Positions 56,112 through 64,000 are shown, counted from the first letter of the stretch. The stretch: DNA of 64,000 nt from Streptomyces noursei ATCC 11455 (GCF_001704275.1 NZ_CP011533.1:5270001-5334000), one strand, 5' to 3'. The notes: generated by a model not told the origin, from the sequence alone. Made by a program: numbers and translations.

Positions 56112-57377
56112 GTGGAGTTCGGGTTCGGGAGCGCGGACGAGGCGTTCCGGGCGGAGGCGCGGGACTGGCTGGCGGGGCACCTGGTGGGGGAGTTCGCCGC
56201 GCTGGGGGCGCGGGGCGGGCCCGGGAGCGAGCACGTGGGGGCGGGCGTGCGGCGGGCCTGGGAGCGGGAGTTGGGGGGTGGGGGCTGGATCGGGCTGGGG
56301 TGGGACCGGGCGCACGGGGAGTACGGGAACCGGGCCGGGTCGCTGACGCAGCAGGTGGTGTGGGCCGAGGAGTACGCGCGGGCCGGCGCGCCGGGACGGG
56401 TGGGGCACATCGGGGAGAACCTGCTGGCGCCGACGCTGATCGCGTACGGGGACCAGGCGCAGCGGAAGCGGTTCCTGCCGGCCGTGGCGCGCGGCGAGGA
56501 GCTGTGGTGCCAGGGCTACAGCGAGCCGGAGGCCGGGTCGGACCTGGCCGGCCTGCGGACGGTGGCGGTGCGGGACGGGGCCGGGTACCGGATCAGCGGG
56601 CAGAAGGTGTGGACCTCGCTGGCCGGGGAGGCCGACTGGTGCTTCGTGCTGGCGCGGACGGATCCGGCCGGGCGGCGGCACCGGGGGCTGTCGTTCCTGC
56701 TGGTGCCGATGGATCAGCCGGGGCGGATCGAGGTGCGGCCGATCCGCCAGATGTCGGGGACCGCGGAGTTCAACGAGGTGTTCTTCGACGGGGCGGTGGC
56801 GCGGGCCGACCACGTGGTGGGCGGCGAGGGCGCCGGCTGGCGGGTGGCGATGGGGCTGCTGGCCCTGGAGCGCGGGGTGTCGACGCTCGTCCAGCAGATC
56901 GGGTTCGCGCGGGAGCTGGCCGAAGTGGTCGGCGCGGCAGTCCGTGGCGGCGCGGTCCGCGATCCGGTGCTGCGCGAGCACCTCGTGCGCCAGTGGGCGG
57001 AGTTGAAGGTCATGCGGTGGAACGCGCTGCGGACCCTGGGCGCCGCCGGAGGCACCGAGGGAGCGCCGAGCGTGGCGAAACTGCTGTGGGGCGGGTGGCA
57101 CCAGCGACTCGGGGAGCTGGTGATGCGGGTGCGGGGCGCGGCGGCGACCGTGGGGCCGGTGGACTGGTCCCCACGGGCGCCGTACGAACTCGACGCGCTG
57201 CAAAGACTTTTCCTGTTCACCCGGGCCGACACGATCTACGGCGGCTCGGACGAGATCCAGCGCAACATCATCGCCGAGCGGGTGCTCGGCCTGCCCAGAG
57301 CGGAGCGGGGAATGCCCGGAGCGGAGCGGGGAATGCCCGGAGCGGAGCGGGGAATGCCCGGAGCGGAGCGGGAATGA
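56112..57377 (+). CDS. Acyl-CoA dehydrogenase
   Basis: A 421-residue acyl-CoA dehydrogenase, full-length type. Motifs: LWCQGYSEPEAGSDLAGLRT, ISGQKVWTSLAGEADWC, and YGGSDEIQRNIIAERVLGLP. GTG 56112 follows GGAGGGCTCAG. Beyond the normal C-terminus the gene runs through a 21-bp tandem repeat and adds the tail AERGMPG repeated three times, then AERE. Its stop overlaps the ATG of the alcohol dehydrogenase (ATGA). The leader holds a G-quadruplex sequence. Confidence 0.9.
   Translation: MEFGFGSADEAFRAEARDWLAGHLVGEFAALGARGGPGSEHVGAGVRRAWERELGGGGWIGLGWDRAHGEYGNRAGSLTQQVVWAEEYARAGAPGRVGHIGENLLAPTLIAYGDQAQRKRFLPAVARGEELWCQGYSEPEAGSDLAGLRTVAVRDGAGYRISGQKVWTSLAGEADWCFVLARTDPAGRRHRGLSFLLVPMDQPGRIEVRPIRQMSGTAEFNEVFFDGAVARADHVVGGEGAGWRVAMGLLALERGVSTLVQQIGFARELAEVVGAAVRGGAVRDPVLREHLVRQWAELKVMRWNALRTLGAAGGTEGAPSVAKLLWGGWHQRLGELVMRVRGAAATVGPVDWSPRAPYELDALQRLFLFTRADTIYGGSDEIQRNIIAERVLGLPRAERGMPGAERGMPGAERGMPGAERE
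57298..57377 (+). repeat. 21-bp tandem repeat at gene junction
   Basis: Three exact copies of a 21-bp unit (GAGCGGAGCGGGGAATGCCC plus G) at 57298-57360, followed by a fourth partial copy at 57361-57377 in which the G4 tract has become G3. The units encode the tail of the dehydrogenase. Each copy holds a purine-rich stretch followed by ATG. The lost G puts a stop codon in frame and creates the ATGA overlap with the next gene. Confidence 0.9.
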
Positions 57378-58447
57378 AGGGCGTCATATTCGACGGTGAG
57401 CAGGCCCGGGTCGTGGACGATCTCCAGGTGCGGGATCCGGGGCCGGGCGAGGTGCTGGTGGGGATCCGGGCGGCCGGGTTGTGTCACAGCGACCTGTCGG
57501 TGATCGACGGGACGATTCCGTTTCCGGTGCCGGTGGTGCTGGGGCACGAGGGCGCGGGGGTGGTCGAGGCCGTCGGGGCGGGAGTGGGTCATGTGGCGCC
57601 CGGTGACCACGTGGCGCTGTCGACGCTGGCCAACTGCGGGGCGTGCGCGGAGTGCGACCGGGGGCGGCCGACGATGTGCCGCAAGGCGATCGGGATGCCG
57701 GCGAAGCCGTTCCGGCGCGGTGGCACGGAGCTGTTCAACTTCGCCTCGAACTCGGCGTTCGCGGAGCGTACGGTCGTCAAGGCGGTGCAGGCGGTCAAGA
57801 TCCCGAAGGAGATCCCGCTGACCTCGGCCGCGCTGATCGGGTGCGGGGTGCTGACCGGTGTGGGCGCGGTGCTGAACCGCGCCCGGGTGGACCGCGGCGA
57901 CTCGGTGGTGGTGATCGGGGCCGGCGGGATCGGCCTCAACGTGCTCCAGGGCGCGCGGATCGCGGGGGCGTCGGTGATCGTGGCGGTGGACGCCAATCCC
58001 GCGAAGGAGGCGGCGGCGCGGCAGTTCGGGGCCACCCACTTCGTGGACGCGTCGGCGGTGCTGGACACCGTCAGGGCGGTGAAGGAGATCCTGCCGACCG
58101 GCGCCGACCACGCCTTCGAGTGCGTGGGCAGCACCCGGCTGATCCGGCAGGCGATCGACCTGCTGGACCGGCACGGCCAGGCGGTGCTGCTCGGGGTGCC
58201 GCCGGCCACCGCCGAGGCGTCCTTCCTCGTCTCCTCGCTGTATCTCGACAAGTCCGTCCTCGGTTGCCGCTACGGTTCCTCCCGCCCCCAACGGGACATC
58301 GCCCTCTACGCCCGGCTGTACCGCGAAGGGCGGCTGCTGCTGGACGAGTTGGTGACCGCGACGTACGGGGTGGCGGACTTCGCCAAGGCGGCGGACGACG
58401 CCCACCACGGGCGGGTGGCGCGGGCGGTCCTGCGCTTCGGGGAGTAG
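57374..58447 (+). CDS. Zinc-dependent alcohol dehydrogenase, MDR
   Basis: A 357-residue medium-chain dehydrogenase. Catalytic zinc ligands lie in AAGLCHSDLS and LGHEGAGVVE. The structural zinc is bound by four Cys (CGACAECDRGRPTMC). The NAD loop is VIGAGGIGLNVLQGARIAGA near residue 180. It belongs with class III/NDMA-type bacterial dehydrogenases that use alcohols or hydroxyacyl chains. ATG 57374 overlaps the preceding stop; the repeat unit supplies a GGAGCGGAGCGGGA ribosome-binding region. Together with the SDR and dehydrogenase it looks like one operon. Confidence 0.9.
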   Translation: MKGVIFDGEQARVVDDLQVRDPGPGEVLVGIRAAGLCHSDLSVIDGTIPFPVPVVLGHEGAGVVEAVGAGVGHVAPGDHVALSTLANCGACAECDRGRPTMCRKAIGMPAKPFRRGGTELFNFASNSAFAERTVVKAVQAVKIPKEIPLTSAALIGCGVLTGVGAVLNRARVDRGDSVVVIGAGGIGLNVLQGARIAGASVIVAVDANPAKEAAARQFGATHFVDASAVLDTVRAVKEILPTGADHAFECVGSTRLIRQAIDLLDRHGQAVLLGVPPATAEASFLVSSLYLDKSVLGCRYGSSRPQRDIALYARLYREGRLLLDELVTATYGVADFAKAADDAHHGRVARAVLRFGE

Positions 58448-58457
58448 GCCGTCGTCG

Positions 58458-58511
58458 GCCCGCCGGGGCGGTTCGGGCGACCCGTGGCCCGCCCGAACCG
58501 CCCCGGCGGGC
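58458..58511. terminator. 22-bp perfect bidirectional terminator
   Basis: Perfect 22-bp arms beginning GCCCGCCGGGGCGGTTCGGG with a 10-nt loop fill almost the whole gap between two convergent genes. Confidence 0.9.
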
Positions 58512-58517
58512 GCTCCT

Positions 58518-59150
58518 TCAGGGGGTGAACCGCCCGAACGCCCCCCGGTGGAAGAGGAGCGGGCCGTGGGCGGCGGCGGTCGGGTCGGTGCCCAGGGCCT
58601 CGACGCGGCCGACGACGATGAGGTGGTCGCCGCCGGTGTGGACGGCGTGGATCGTGCAGTCGATCCAGGCGGGGACGTCCGCGAGCCGGGGCGAGCCGGT
58701 GACCGGGGCCGGGGTGTGGCGGACGCCGGCGAACTTGTCGGCGCCGCTGACGGCGAACGCGCGGCACAGGTCGCCCTGCGCGGCGCCGAGGACGTTGACG
58801 CAGAAGACGCCGGCCCGCGCCAGGCGCGGCCAGGTCGTCGAGGTGCGGCCCACCATGAACGCCACCAGCGGCGGGTCCAGGGAGAGGGAGGCGAAGGACT
58901 GGCAGGCGAAGCCCGCCGGGCCCGTCTCCGCGGGGGCCGTGATGATCGTGACGCCGCTGGCGAAGTGGCCCAGGACGGAGCGGAATTCAGCCGGATCCAA
59001 GGGGGCGCGTTCGTCTTCGCGTACGGCGCGCAATGGAGGGCGCGCGCCGACGGAGCGGGCGTGCGGGGCCGGCGGCGCGGCGGCGGTGGGGGCCCCGACG
59101 GAGCGGAGGTAGCGGATGGCGGTGGCCGCCATTCCGGCGTGTCCCATCAT
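58518..59150 (-). CDS. Flavin reductase-like FMN-binding protein
   Basis: A 210-residue protein of the flavin reductase (HpaC/HsaB) family. Family segments are FRSVLGHFASGVTIITA, GFACQSFASLSLDPPLVAFM, FCVNVL, and the C-terminal LLFHRGAFGRF. Such enzymes supply FMNH2 or FADH2 to a two-component monooxygenase; no oxygenase gene is visible here. The start is either ATG 59150 or 59132 (less Shine-Dalgarno evidence for the former). Operator site C lies 13 nt upstream of 59150. It converges on the alcohol dehydrogenase gene. Confidence 0.86.
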   Translation of the reverse strand: MMGHAGMAATAIRYLRSVGAPTAAAPPAPHARSVGARPPLRAVREDERAPLDPAEFRSVLGHFASGVTIITAPAETGPAGFACQSFASLSLDPPLVAFMVGRTSTTWPRLARAGVFCVNVLGAAQGDLCRAFAVSGADKFAGVRHTPAPVTGSPRLADVPAWIDCTIHAVHTGGDHLIVVGRVEALGTDPTAAAHGPLLFHRGAFGRFTP

Positions 59151-59162
59151 ACTGGCGATTGA

Positions 59163-59181
59163 ATCTGATGGAGCGTCAGAT
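59163..59181. promoter_or_regulatory. Operator site C (shared 19-bp palindrome)
   Basis: ATCTGATG-GAG-CGTCAGAT, 15 of 16 arm positions matching the consensus. It precedes the flavin reductase gene and lies 166 nt before the divergent sigma factor gene. Confidence 0.72.
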
Positions 59182-59346
59182 GGGAAGGGGCGGGAGCCAC
59201 TCGCAAGGGTGGTTTGGCCCGGAAGGCCGGGCCGGATCATGGTGGTTGGGGGGAGATTGGGGCCGCGTTCCTGATTGGTCGCCGAGCGCACGGGTACCTT
59301 CCACCTCGGCCGCGCCGTAGCCAAGCACGGGGGAGTGTTCCGGTAC

Positions 59347-60021
59347 ATGGCCGATGCGACATCGCCGACCTCCTGGTCGGCCGCTGGTTCCCAGGGGGCC
59401 CGATCCGGCGGGCCCGTCAGTCCGTCCCCACCCTCGGGCCGGTCGGGTTCCTCCGGGCCACCGGGCCCCGGGGGCACCGCGTCGGCGGCGTTCGACGAGC
59501 TCTTCTGCGGGCTGCTGCCCCGGCTCTACCGGCGGGCGGTGATGTTGGCCGGGACCCGGCAGTCGGCGGAGGACGTGGTGCACGAGGCGTATCTCAAGCT
59601 CGCCGCCCGCCCCCAGCGCCTCCTGGCGCACCCGGAGCCGTATGCCTACGCCTTCACCGCCGTCCTCAGCGTCGCCCGGGACGCCTACCGCAAGGAGCGG
59701 CGGCAGGTGCTGGTGGAGGAAGTGGACGAGTGGGACGCGGCCGGGGCCGGCGCGGGGCCGGGGGCCGGCGGCGGATCCGGCGAGTGGGACGGCGGGATGG
59801 CGCGCCGGCATGCCGAGTTGGAGGCGGTGCGGCTGCTGGGCCGGCTGTCGCACCGGCAGGCGGGGATCGTGATCCTGGTGGACCTGGACGGGTACACGAT
59901 CGACCAGGCCGCGAAGATCATGAAGGTGCATCGCGGCACCGCCGCCCGCCATCGGGCCCGTGCCCTGGACAGGCTGCGCGCGTACCTCGTTGAATCGGAG
60001 CACGGGCAGGCCGGGAGGTGA
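59347..60021 (+). CDS. ECF-like RNA polymerase sigma factor
   Basis: A 224-residue sigma-70 family protein. A ~50-residue Ser/Pro/Gly-rich N-terminus precedes region 2 (AFDELFCGLLPRLYRRAVML, SAEDVVHEAYLKLAARPQRL) and region 4 (LLGRLSHRQAGIVILVDLDG, KVHRGTAARHRARALDRLR). ATG 59347 is chosen, with GGGGGAG 11 nt upstream. The stop overlaps the GTG of the next gene (GTGA), which encodes a membrane protein that is the likely anti-sigma factor. Confidence 0.82.
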   Translation: MADATSPTSWSAAGSQGARSGGPVSPSPPSGRSGSSGPPGPGGTASAAFDELFCGLLPRLYRRAVMLAGTRQSAEDVVHEAYLKLAARPQRLLAHPEPYAYAFTAVLSVARDAYRKERRQVLVEEVDEWDAAGAGAGPGAGGGSGEWDGGMARRHAELEAVRLLGRLSHRQAGIVILVDLDGYTIDQAAKIMKVHRGTAARHRARALDRLRAYLVESEHGQAGR

Positions 60022-60659
60022 GCGGCACGGTGGGCGCGGGGCCACGGGACGGCGCGGGCGGGCACGGCGAGGCCGAGGCGCTGCTGCGGGCGAAGCTGCG
60101 GGCGGCCGACGAGGAGATCGAGACGCCCGGCGGCCTGTGGGAGCGGGTCAGGGAGCCCGCGGCGGACGGCCGGGCGACGGCCCTGGCGCCGTGGGGCGGC
60201 GCCGCCGTGGTCTGGCTGTCGCGACGGCGCCCGTATGCCGTGGTGCTGGGCGTCGCGGCAGCGGTGGCGGTGGTGGTCCTGGGCGTCTGGTGGGTGCTGC
60301 TGCGGCCGGGCGCGGTGGACGTCAGACCGGCCGGGCCGCCGCGGACGGTGCCGCTCACGGTCTACAACAGCGAGGCCGCCTGCCGGACGCCGCACACCCT
60401 GGAGTGCGCGCTGCGGTTGGCCAAGGACCCGCACCGGCCGTACGCGGCCCGCGGGAACACCGCGGGGCGGGTCTGGCACGGGGAGGTGCTGGCGGCCCGC
60501 TGCGTGGTGACGGACGGGCAACTGATCCGGGACGAAGCGGGGATCACCTCCAGCCGGTGGTACCGGGTGCGCACCGGGGAGGGCGCGCAGGGGTGGCTGC
60601 CGGGGGTGCGGACCCGTAATACCCGGGAGGTCCCGGAGTGCCCGGCGGAGGGCGGATGA
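60018..60659 (+). CDS. Membrane protein, putative anti-sigma factor
   Basis: A 213-residue protein overlapping the sigma gene by four bases. The N-terminal cytoplasmic ~72 residues are helical and charged (EAEALLRAKLRAADEEIETP) without the HxxxCxxC zinc motif of common anti-sigma domains. One membrane segment follows at residues 73-95 (AVVLGVAAAVAVVVLGVWWV). The exterior domain (about 100-213) has four Cys (ACRTP, LECAL, ARCVV, PECP) and an SH3b-like ending SSRWYRVRTGEGAQGWLPGV. The layout suggests a sigma inhibitor that senses a wall or extracellular ligand, an inference from adjacency and topology. Confidence 0.72.
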   Translation: MSGTVGAGPRDGAGGHGEAEALLRAKLRAADEEIETPGGLWERVREPAADGRATALAPWGGAAVVWLSRRRPYAVVLGVAAAVAVVVLGVWWVLLRPGAVDVRPAGPPRTVPLTVYNSEAACRTPHTLECALRLAKDPHRPYAARGNTAGRVWHGEVLAARCVVTDGQLIRDEAGITSSRWYRVRTGEGAQGWLPGVRTRNTREVPECPAEGG

Positions 60660-60722
60660 GCCGCCCGTGGTGAACGGGCGGGAGGCGGCGGCGCGCGCCC
60701 CTGGGGGGCGGCGGCGCCCCGG

Positions 60723-61601
60723 TCACCTCCCCCGGTACGTGGGCCGGCGGCGCGCCACGAAGGACGCGACGCCTTCCTGGGCGTCCGCCGTCGTCATGTT
60801 GATCTCCTGGGCGGTGGCCTCGGCCGCGAAGGCCGCGCCGCGGTCGCCGTCCAGGGAGGCGTTGACCAGCGCCTTGGTGAGGGCGAGGGCGCGGGTGGGG
60901 CCGGCGGCGAGGCGCTCGGCCCACTCCCGGGACGCCTTGGCCAACTCCCCGTCCGGGACGACCCGGTTGACCAGCCCCAGCCGCGCCGCCTCGGTGGCCG
61001 GCACGGCGTCGCCGAAGAACATCAGCTCCTTGGCGCGCTGCGGGCCGATGAGTCGCGGCAGCAGATAGGCGCCGCCGCCGTCCGGTACCAGGCCGCGGCG
61101 TACGAACACCTCGATGAAGCGGGCAGATTCGGCGGCCAGCACCAGGTCGCAGGCGAACGCGAGGTGTGCGCCGATCCCGGCGGCGGTGCCGTTGACGGCG
61201 GCGATCACCGGTTTCTCGCAGTCCAGCACGGCGGCGATGAACCGCTGGGCGCCGCCGCGGATCATCCGCGCGACATCGCCCGCGACCCGGTCGCCGGCGG
61301 CCGGCGCGCCGCGCAGGTCGGCGCCGGAGCAGAAGCCCTTGCCGGTCGCGGTGAGCAGCACGGCGCGCACGTCGGGGTCGGCGGAGGCGTCGGCGAGCAG
61401 GTCGATGAGGCGTTCGCGCATGTCCCGGGTGAGGGCGTTGAGGGCGTCGGGACGGTTGAGGGTGAGCTGGGCGACGCCGTTGTCAGTGGCGTGCAGTATC
61501 AAGGAGTCGGCGGGTTCGGTGAGTTCGGCGGGTCCGGCGGGTCCGGTGGGCCGGGAGGGGCCGCCGGCGGCAGGGCGGGGGGACGACGGTGCGGACGTCA
61601 T
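60723..61601 (-). CDS. Enoyl-CoA hydratase/isomerase family
   Basis: A 292-residue crotonase. The CoA/oxyanion loops are GKGFCSGADLRG and GTAAGIGAHLAFACDLV. The catalytic Glu positions are in RFIEVFVRRGLVPDGGG, with the typical Asp rather than Glu in the second, as in many hydratases. The first 30 residues are a Ser/Pro/Gly-rich extension not typical of the family. The gene is 56 nt downstream of the acyl-CoA synthetase gene on the same strand, so they are probably one operon. Confidence 0.9.
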   Translation of the reverse strand: MTSAPSSPRPAAGGPSRPTGPAGPAELTEPADSLILHATDNGVAQLTLNRPDALNALTRDMRERLIDLLADASADPDVRAVLLTATGKGFCSGADLRGAPAAGDRVAGDVARMIRGGAQRFIAAVLDCEKPVIAAVNGTAAGIGAHLAFACDLVLAAESARFIEVFVRRGLVPDGGGAYLLPRLIGPQRAKELMFFGDAVPATEAARLGLVNRVVPDGELAKASREWAERLAAGPTRALALTKALVNASLDGDRGAAFAAEATAQEINMTTADAQEGVASFVARRRPTYRGR

Positions 61602-61657
61602 GGGGGAGCGGCTCCAGGGGAGTGGTCGGACGGGGGAGCCGGCGCGGTGGCCGGCGG

Positions 61658-63928
61658 TCAGTGGCAGATCGCCAGGGCGTCCAGTGCCACCGCGCCCTGC
61701 CCGCGCTCCAGGACGACCAGCGGGTTGATGTCCAACTCGGCCAGTTCGCCGTCGAGTTCCAGGGCCATCCGCTGCACCCGCAGTACGGTCTCGACCAGGG
61801 CGTCGGTGTCCGCGGGCGGCATTCCGCGGACGCCTTCCAGGAGGGCGTGGCCGCGCAGCTCGCGGAGCATGGCGCGGGCGTGCGCCTCCCCGAAGGGCGG
61901 CACGCCCACCACGATGTCCCGGAGGACCTCCACGAGCACCCCGCCGAGTCCGACGGTGACGGTCGGCCCGAAGAGCGGGTCGGGGGTGACGCCGACGACC
62001 ATCTCGACGCCCCGTTCGATCATCTGGCAGACGAGTACGCCGTCCAGCGGCAGATCCTCGTAGCGCGCGATCTCGGTCAGCTCCCGATAGGCGTCGCGGA
62101 CCTGGCTGGCCGAGGTCAGTCCGACCTTGACGAGGCCGAGTTCGGTCTTGTGGGCCAGCTCGGGGCCGGAGCCCTTCAGCACCACCGGATAGCCGACCAG
62201 GCTCGCCGCTCGGACGGCCGCCGCCGCGCTGGTCACCAGCTGTTCCCGCGGTACGCGGATGCCGTAGGCGCGCAGCAGCTGCTTCGCCGCGTGCTCGCTG
62301 AGCTGCCGGCCGGGGCGCAGCAGGGCCTGGGCCTTGCGGGCGGAGGGCGAGAGCGTGCGGGGGGCGTCGTCGAAGGGGGAGCGGTAGTGGGCGGTGAAGC
62401 GGTGGTGGTCCAGGTAGGCGCGGACGGCGGTGATGCAGTTGGCGAAGGTGCGGAAGGTCGCCACCCGGGAGGAGCCGAGGAGGGTGTGGCGATAGGCGTC
62501 CTCGGTGCCGACCGGCGAGCCCCAGACGACGCACACCAGTTTGTCCGACTGCTCCGCCGCGTCCACGAGGTCCTGTGCCAGTTTGTCGCTCATGGGCGGG
62601 AAGGGGCCGGTGATCGGGCAGATCAGGACGCCGACGGACGGGTCGGCGAGGAGCGCGTCGATGATCTTGCGGCCGCGCCAGTCGCCGACCGGGTGCCCGC
62701 CGTTGTCGATCGGGTTGGCGACGTTGAGGTAGCCCGGTATCCACTGGTGGAGCTCGGTCTGTTTGGCGTCGGACAGGGTGGGCAGGGTCAGGCCCGCGGC
62801 GGTCGCCAGGTCGGCGAAGTGCGCGCCGGTGCCGCCGGAGATCGAATAGACCGCGACACCCTCGGCGGTGGGTTTCCTGGCCCGTGCCAGCAGTGCCGCG
62901 GTGTCCTGGAGCTCGTCGAGGCCGTCCACCCGGATCACGCCGTACTGCCGCATCGCGGCGTCCACCACCTCGTCCGCGCCGGTGAGCTTGCCGGTGTGCG
63001 AGGCGGCGGTCCGGGCGCCGGTCTCGGTGCGGCCGACCTTGACGATGACCACCGGCACCTTGTTGCGGGCGGCGCGGTCGGCGGCGAGCAGGAAGCTGCG
63101 GCCGTCCTTGAGCCCTTCCACATAGGCGGCGATCGCGCCGACCTCGGGACGGGAGGCGAAGTAGGAGAGGAAGTCGGCGGTCTCCAGGTCGGCCTCGTTG
63201 CCGGTCGGGGCCCAGTGCGACAGGCGGATGCCCAGCTCCTGGAGGGTGAAGACCGGCCGGCCCTGGTGGCCCGACTGGGTGATCAGGGCGATGGCCGGGC
63301 CGTCGAGGTCGTCGCGGAAGTTCTCGAAGGCGTTGAGGTTGGTGTTGGGCCCGAGCAGCCGCAGGCCGGAGCGGGCGACGGCGTCGGCCAGCCGGGCCTG
63401 GGCGGCGGCGCCGTCCTCGCCGGTCTCGGCGAAGCCGGAGGCGAAGGCCACCGCGAACTTCACCTTGGCCTCGGCCAGTTGCCCGATGACCGGCAGCGGG
63501 TCGCCGACCAGCAGCACCGCGAGGTCGACGGTCTCCGGCAGCTCGCCGACACCGGCGTGACACGGCAGGCCGAAGACCCGCTCGCGTCCGGGGTTGACCG
63601 GGTGGAGCCGGGCGCCGACCCGTTCCGCCCAGGCGATCAGCTGCCGGGTGATGCCGGTGTTGGGCCGGCCCTCGCTGTCCGAGGCGCCGATCACCGCCAC
63701 CGACTCGGGCCGGAAGAAACGATCCAGGTCCGGTACGGGCGCGTGCAGCGGGCGACCGCTGACGTCCTGGTCGGCGACGACCGGGCCGGCCGCGGTGCCC
63801 GGGCCGCCGGCACCGTCGGCGCCGGGGTCGCTGATGCCGTGGACGGTGTGGGGTGGGTGCTCCCCGCAGGCCACGACGCGGGCCGGCCGGGAGTGCGTGG
63901 TGAGGGTGCCGTGAGTCGATCCAAGCAT
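61658..63928 (-). CDS. Acyl-CoA synthetase, NDP-forming (fused alpha-beta)
   Basis: A 756-residue protein. After ~65 poorly conserved residues, a CoA-binding domain (FFRPESVAVIGASDSEGRPN) and succinyl-CoA-ligase-like domain follow, with the phosphohistidine H311 in ASHTGKL and GPNTNLNAF. An ATP-grasp domain occupies the C-terminal ~230 residues (LLRAYGIRVPREQL, GYPVVLKGSGPELAHKTELG, LDINPLVVLERG). It catalyses acyl + CoA + NTP to acyl-CoA + NDP + Pi. The substrate is unknown. It starts with ATG 63928, near the window edge. Confidence 0.9.
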   Translation of the reverse strand: MLGSTHGTLTTHSRPARVVACGEHPPHTVHGISDPGADGAGGPGTAAGPVVADQDVSGRPLHAPVPDLDRFFRPESVAVIGASDSEGRPNTGITRQLIAWAERVGARLHPVNPGRERVFGLPCHAGVGELPETVDLAVLLVGDPLPVIGQLAEAKVKFAVAFASGFAETGEDGAAAQARLADAVARSGLRLLGPNTNLNAFENFRDDLDGPAIALITQSGHQGRPVFTLQELGIRLSHWAPTGNEADLETADFLSYFASRPEVGAIAAYVEGLKDGRSFLLAADRAARNKVPVVIVKVGRTETGARTAASHTGKLTGADEVVDAAMRQYGVIRVDGLDELQDTAALLARARKPTAEGVAVYSISGGTGAHFADLATAAGLTLPTLSDAKQTELHQWIPGYLNVANPIDNGGHPVGDWRGRKIIDALLADPSVGVLICPITGPFPPMSDKLAQDLVDAAEQSDKLVCVVWGSPVGTEDAYRHTLLGSSRVATFRTFANCITAVRAYLDHHRFTAHYRSPFDDAPRTLSPSARKAQALLRPGRQLSEHAAKQLLRAYGIRVPREQLVTSAAAAVRAASLVGYPVVLKGSGPELAHKTELGLVKVGLTSASQVRDAYRELTEIARYEDLPLDGVLVCQMIERGVEMVVGVTPDPLFGPTVTVGLGGVLVEVLRDIVVGVPPFGEAHARAMLRELRGHALLEGVRGMPPADTDALVETVLRVQRMALELDGELAELDINPLVVLERGQGAVALDALAICH

Positions 63929-64000
63929 CGCAGACGCCCGCTCCTGTGTGACGGCTCTCGTGGACTGCGCGCCCTACCGCGCTCAGCAGTAGCTGACGCA

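Noticed and set aside
63929..64000. Fourth copy of the shared operator before the NDP-forming synthetase
   Set aside because: Only fragments such as TGACGG are present; no second arm in register.

Overview
This is a chromosomal window from a high-GC actinomycete, almost certainly a Streptomyces. The evidence is the codon bias (G or C in most third positions), frequent GTG starts, the spc/alpha ribosomal operons, recognisable developmental regulators (WhiD, BldM, a SigD/ShbA-type sigma factor), and the order groESL - whiD - bldM - sigma - guaB - guaB3. The species cannot be named from sequence alone. No rRNA or tRNA gene, CRISPR array, prophage or intact insertion sequence was found.

Region 1 (1-10.8 kb) is translation and transcription core: the end of rplO, then secY-adk, map, infA, rpmJ, rpsM, rpsK, rpsD, rpoA, rplQ, truA, a membrane protein on the other strand, and rplM-rpsI. 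A zinc-ribbon form of S4 sits in the alpha operon. Region 2 (10.9-24.7 kb) is envelope precursor and tRNA-modification housekeeping: glmM, coaA, glmS, acpS, the NAD(P)HX repair enzyme, alr, an alpha/beta hydrolase, tsaE, tsaB, rimI and tsaD. Between tsaE and tsaB lies a secreted L,D-transpeptidase-like protein without the catalytic cysteine. Region 3 (24.7-40.6 kb) holds small Streptomyces membrane and methyltransferase genes, a SEDS protein, groES-groEL1 under tandem CIRCE operators, a dehydrogenase, an SDR, a MOSC protein with a divergent LysR regulator, whiD, bldM with a near-perfect sigma-BldN promoter, a SigD-like sigma factor, guaB, guaB3 and a nucleotide-sugar dehydrogenase homologue whose catalytic residues are all replaced.

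Region 4 (40.8-48.7 kb) contains glpD, a 168-bp MITE-like element overlapping the glpD stop codon, a lipoprotein serine hydrolase, an active-looking Ser/Thr kinase and a paired pseudokinase. Region 5 (48.8-63.9 kb) is an accessory acyl-CoA catabolic cluster: acyl-CoA synthetase, a two-subunit-type acyl-CoA dehydrogenase pair, a cyclase-family hydrolase, an SDR, a third acyl-CoA dehydrogenase, a zinc alcohol dehydrogenase, a flavin reductase, enoyl-CoA hydratase and an NDP-forming acyl-CoA synthetase. An anti-sigma-type ATPase and an ECF sigma/membrane-protein pair are interspersed. Three promoters in this cluster carry the same imperfect 19-bp palindrome (consensus ATCTGACG-N3-CGTCAGAT). This suggests one TetR-like regulator, encoded outside the window, controls an uncharacterised lipid, terpenoid or steroid-like degradation regulon. 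It is the best candidate here for an undescribed system.
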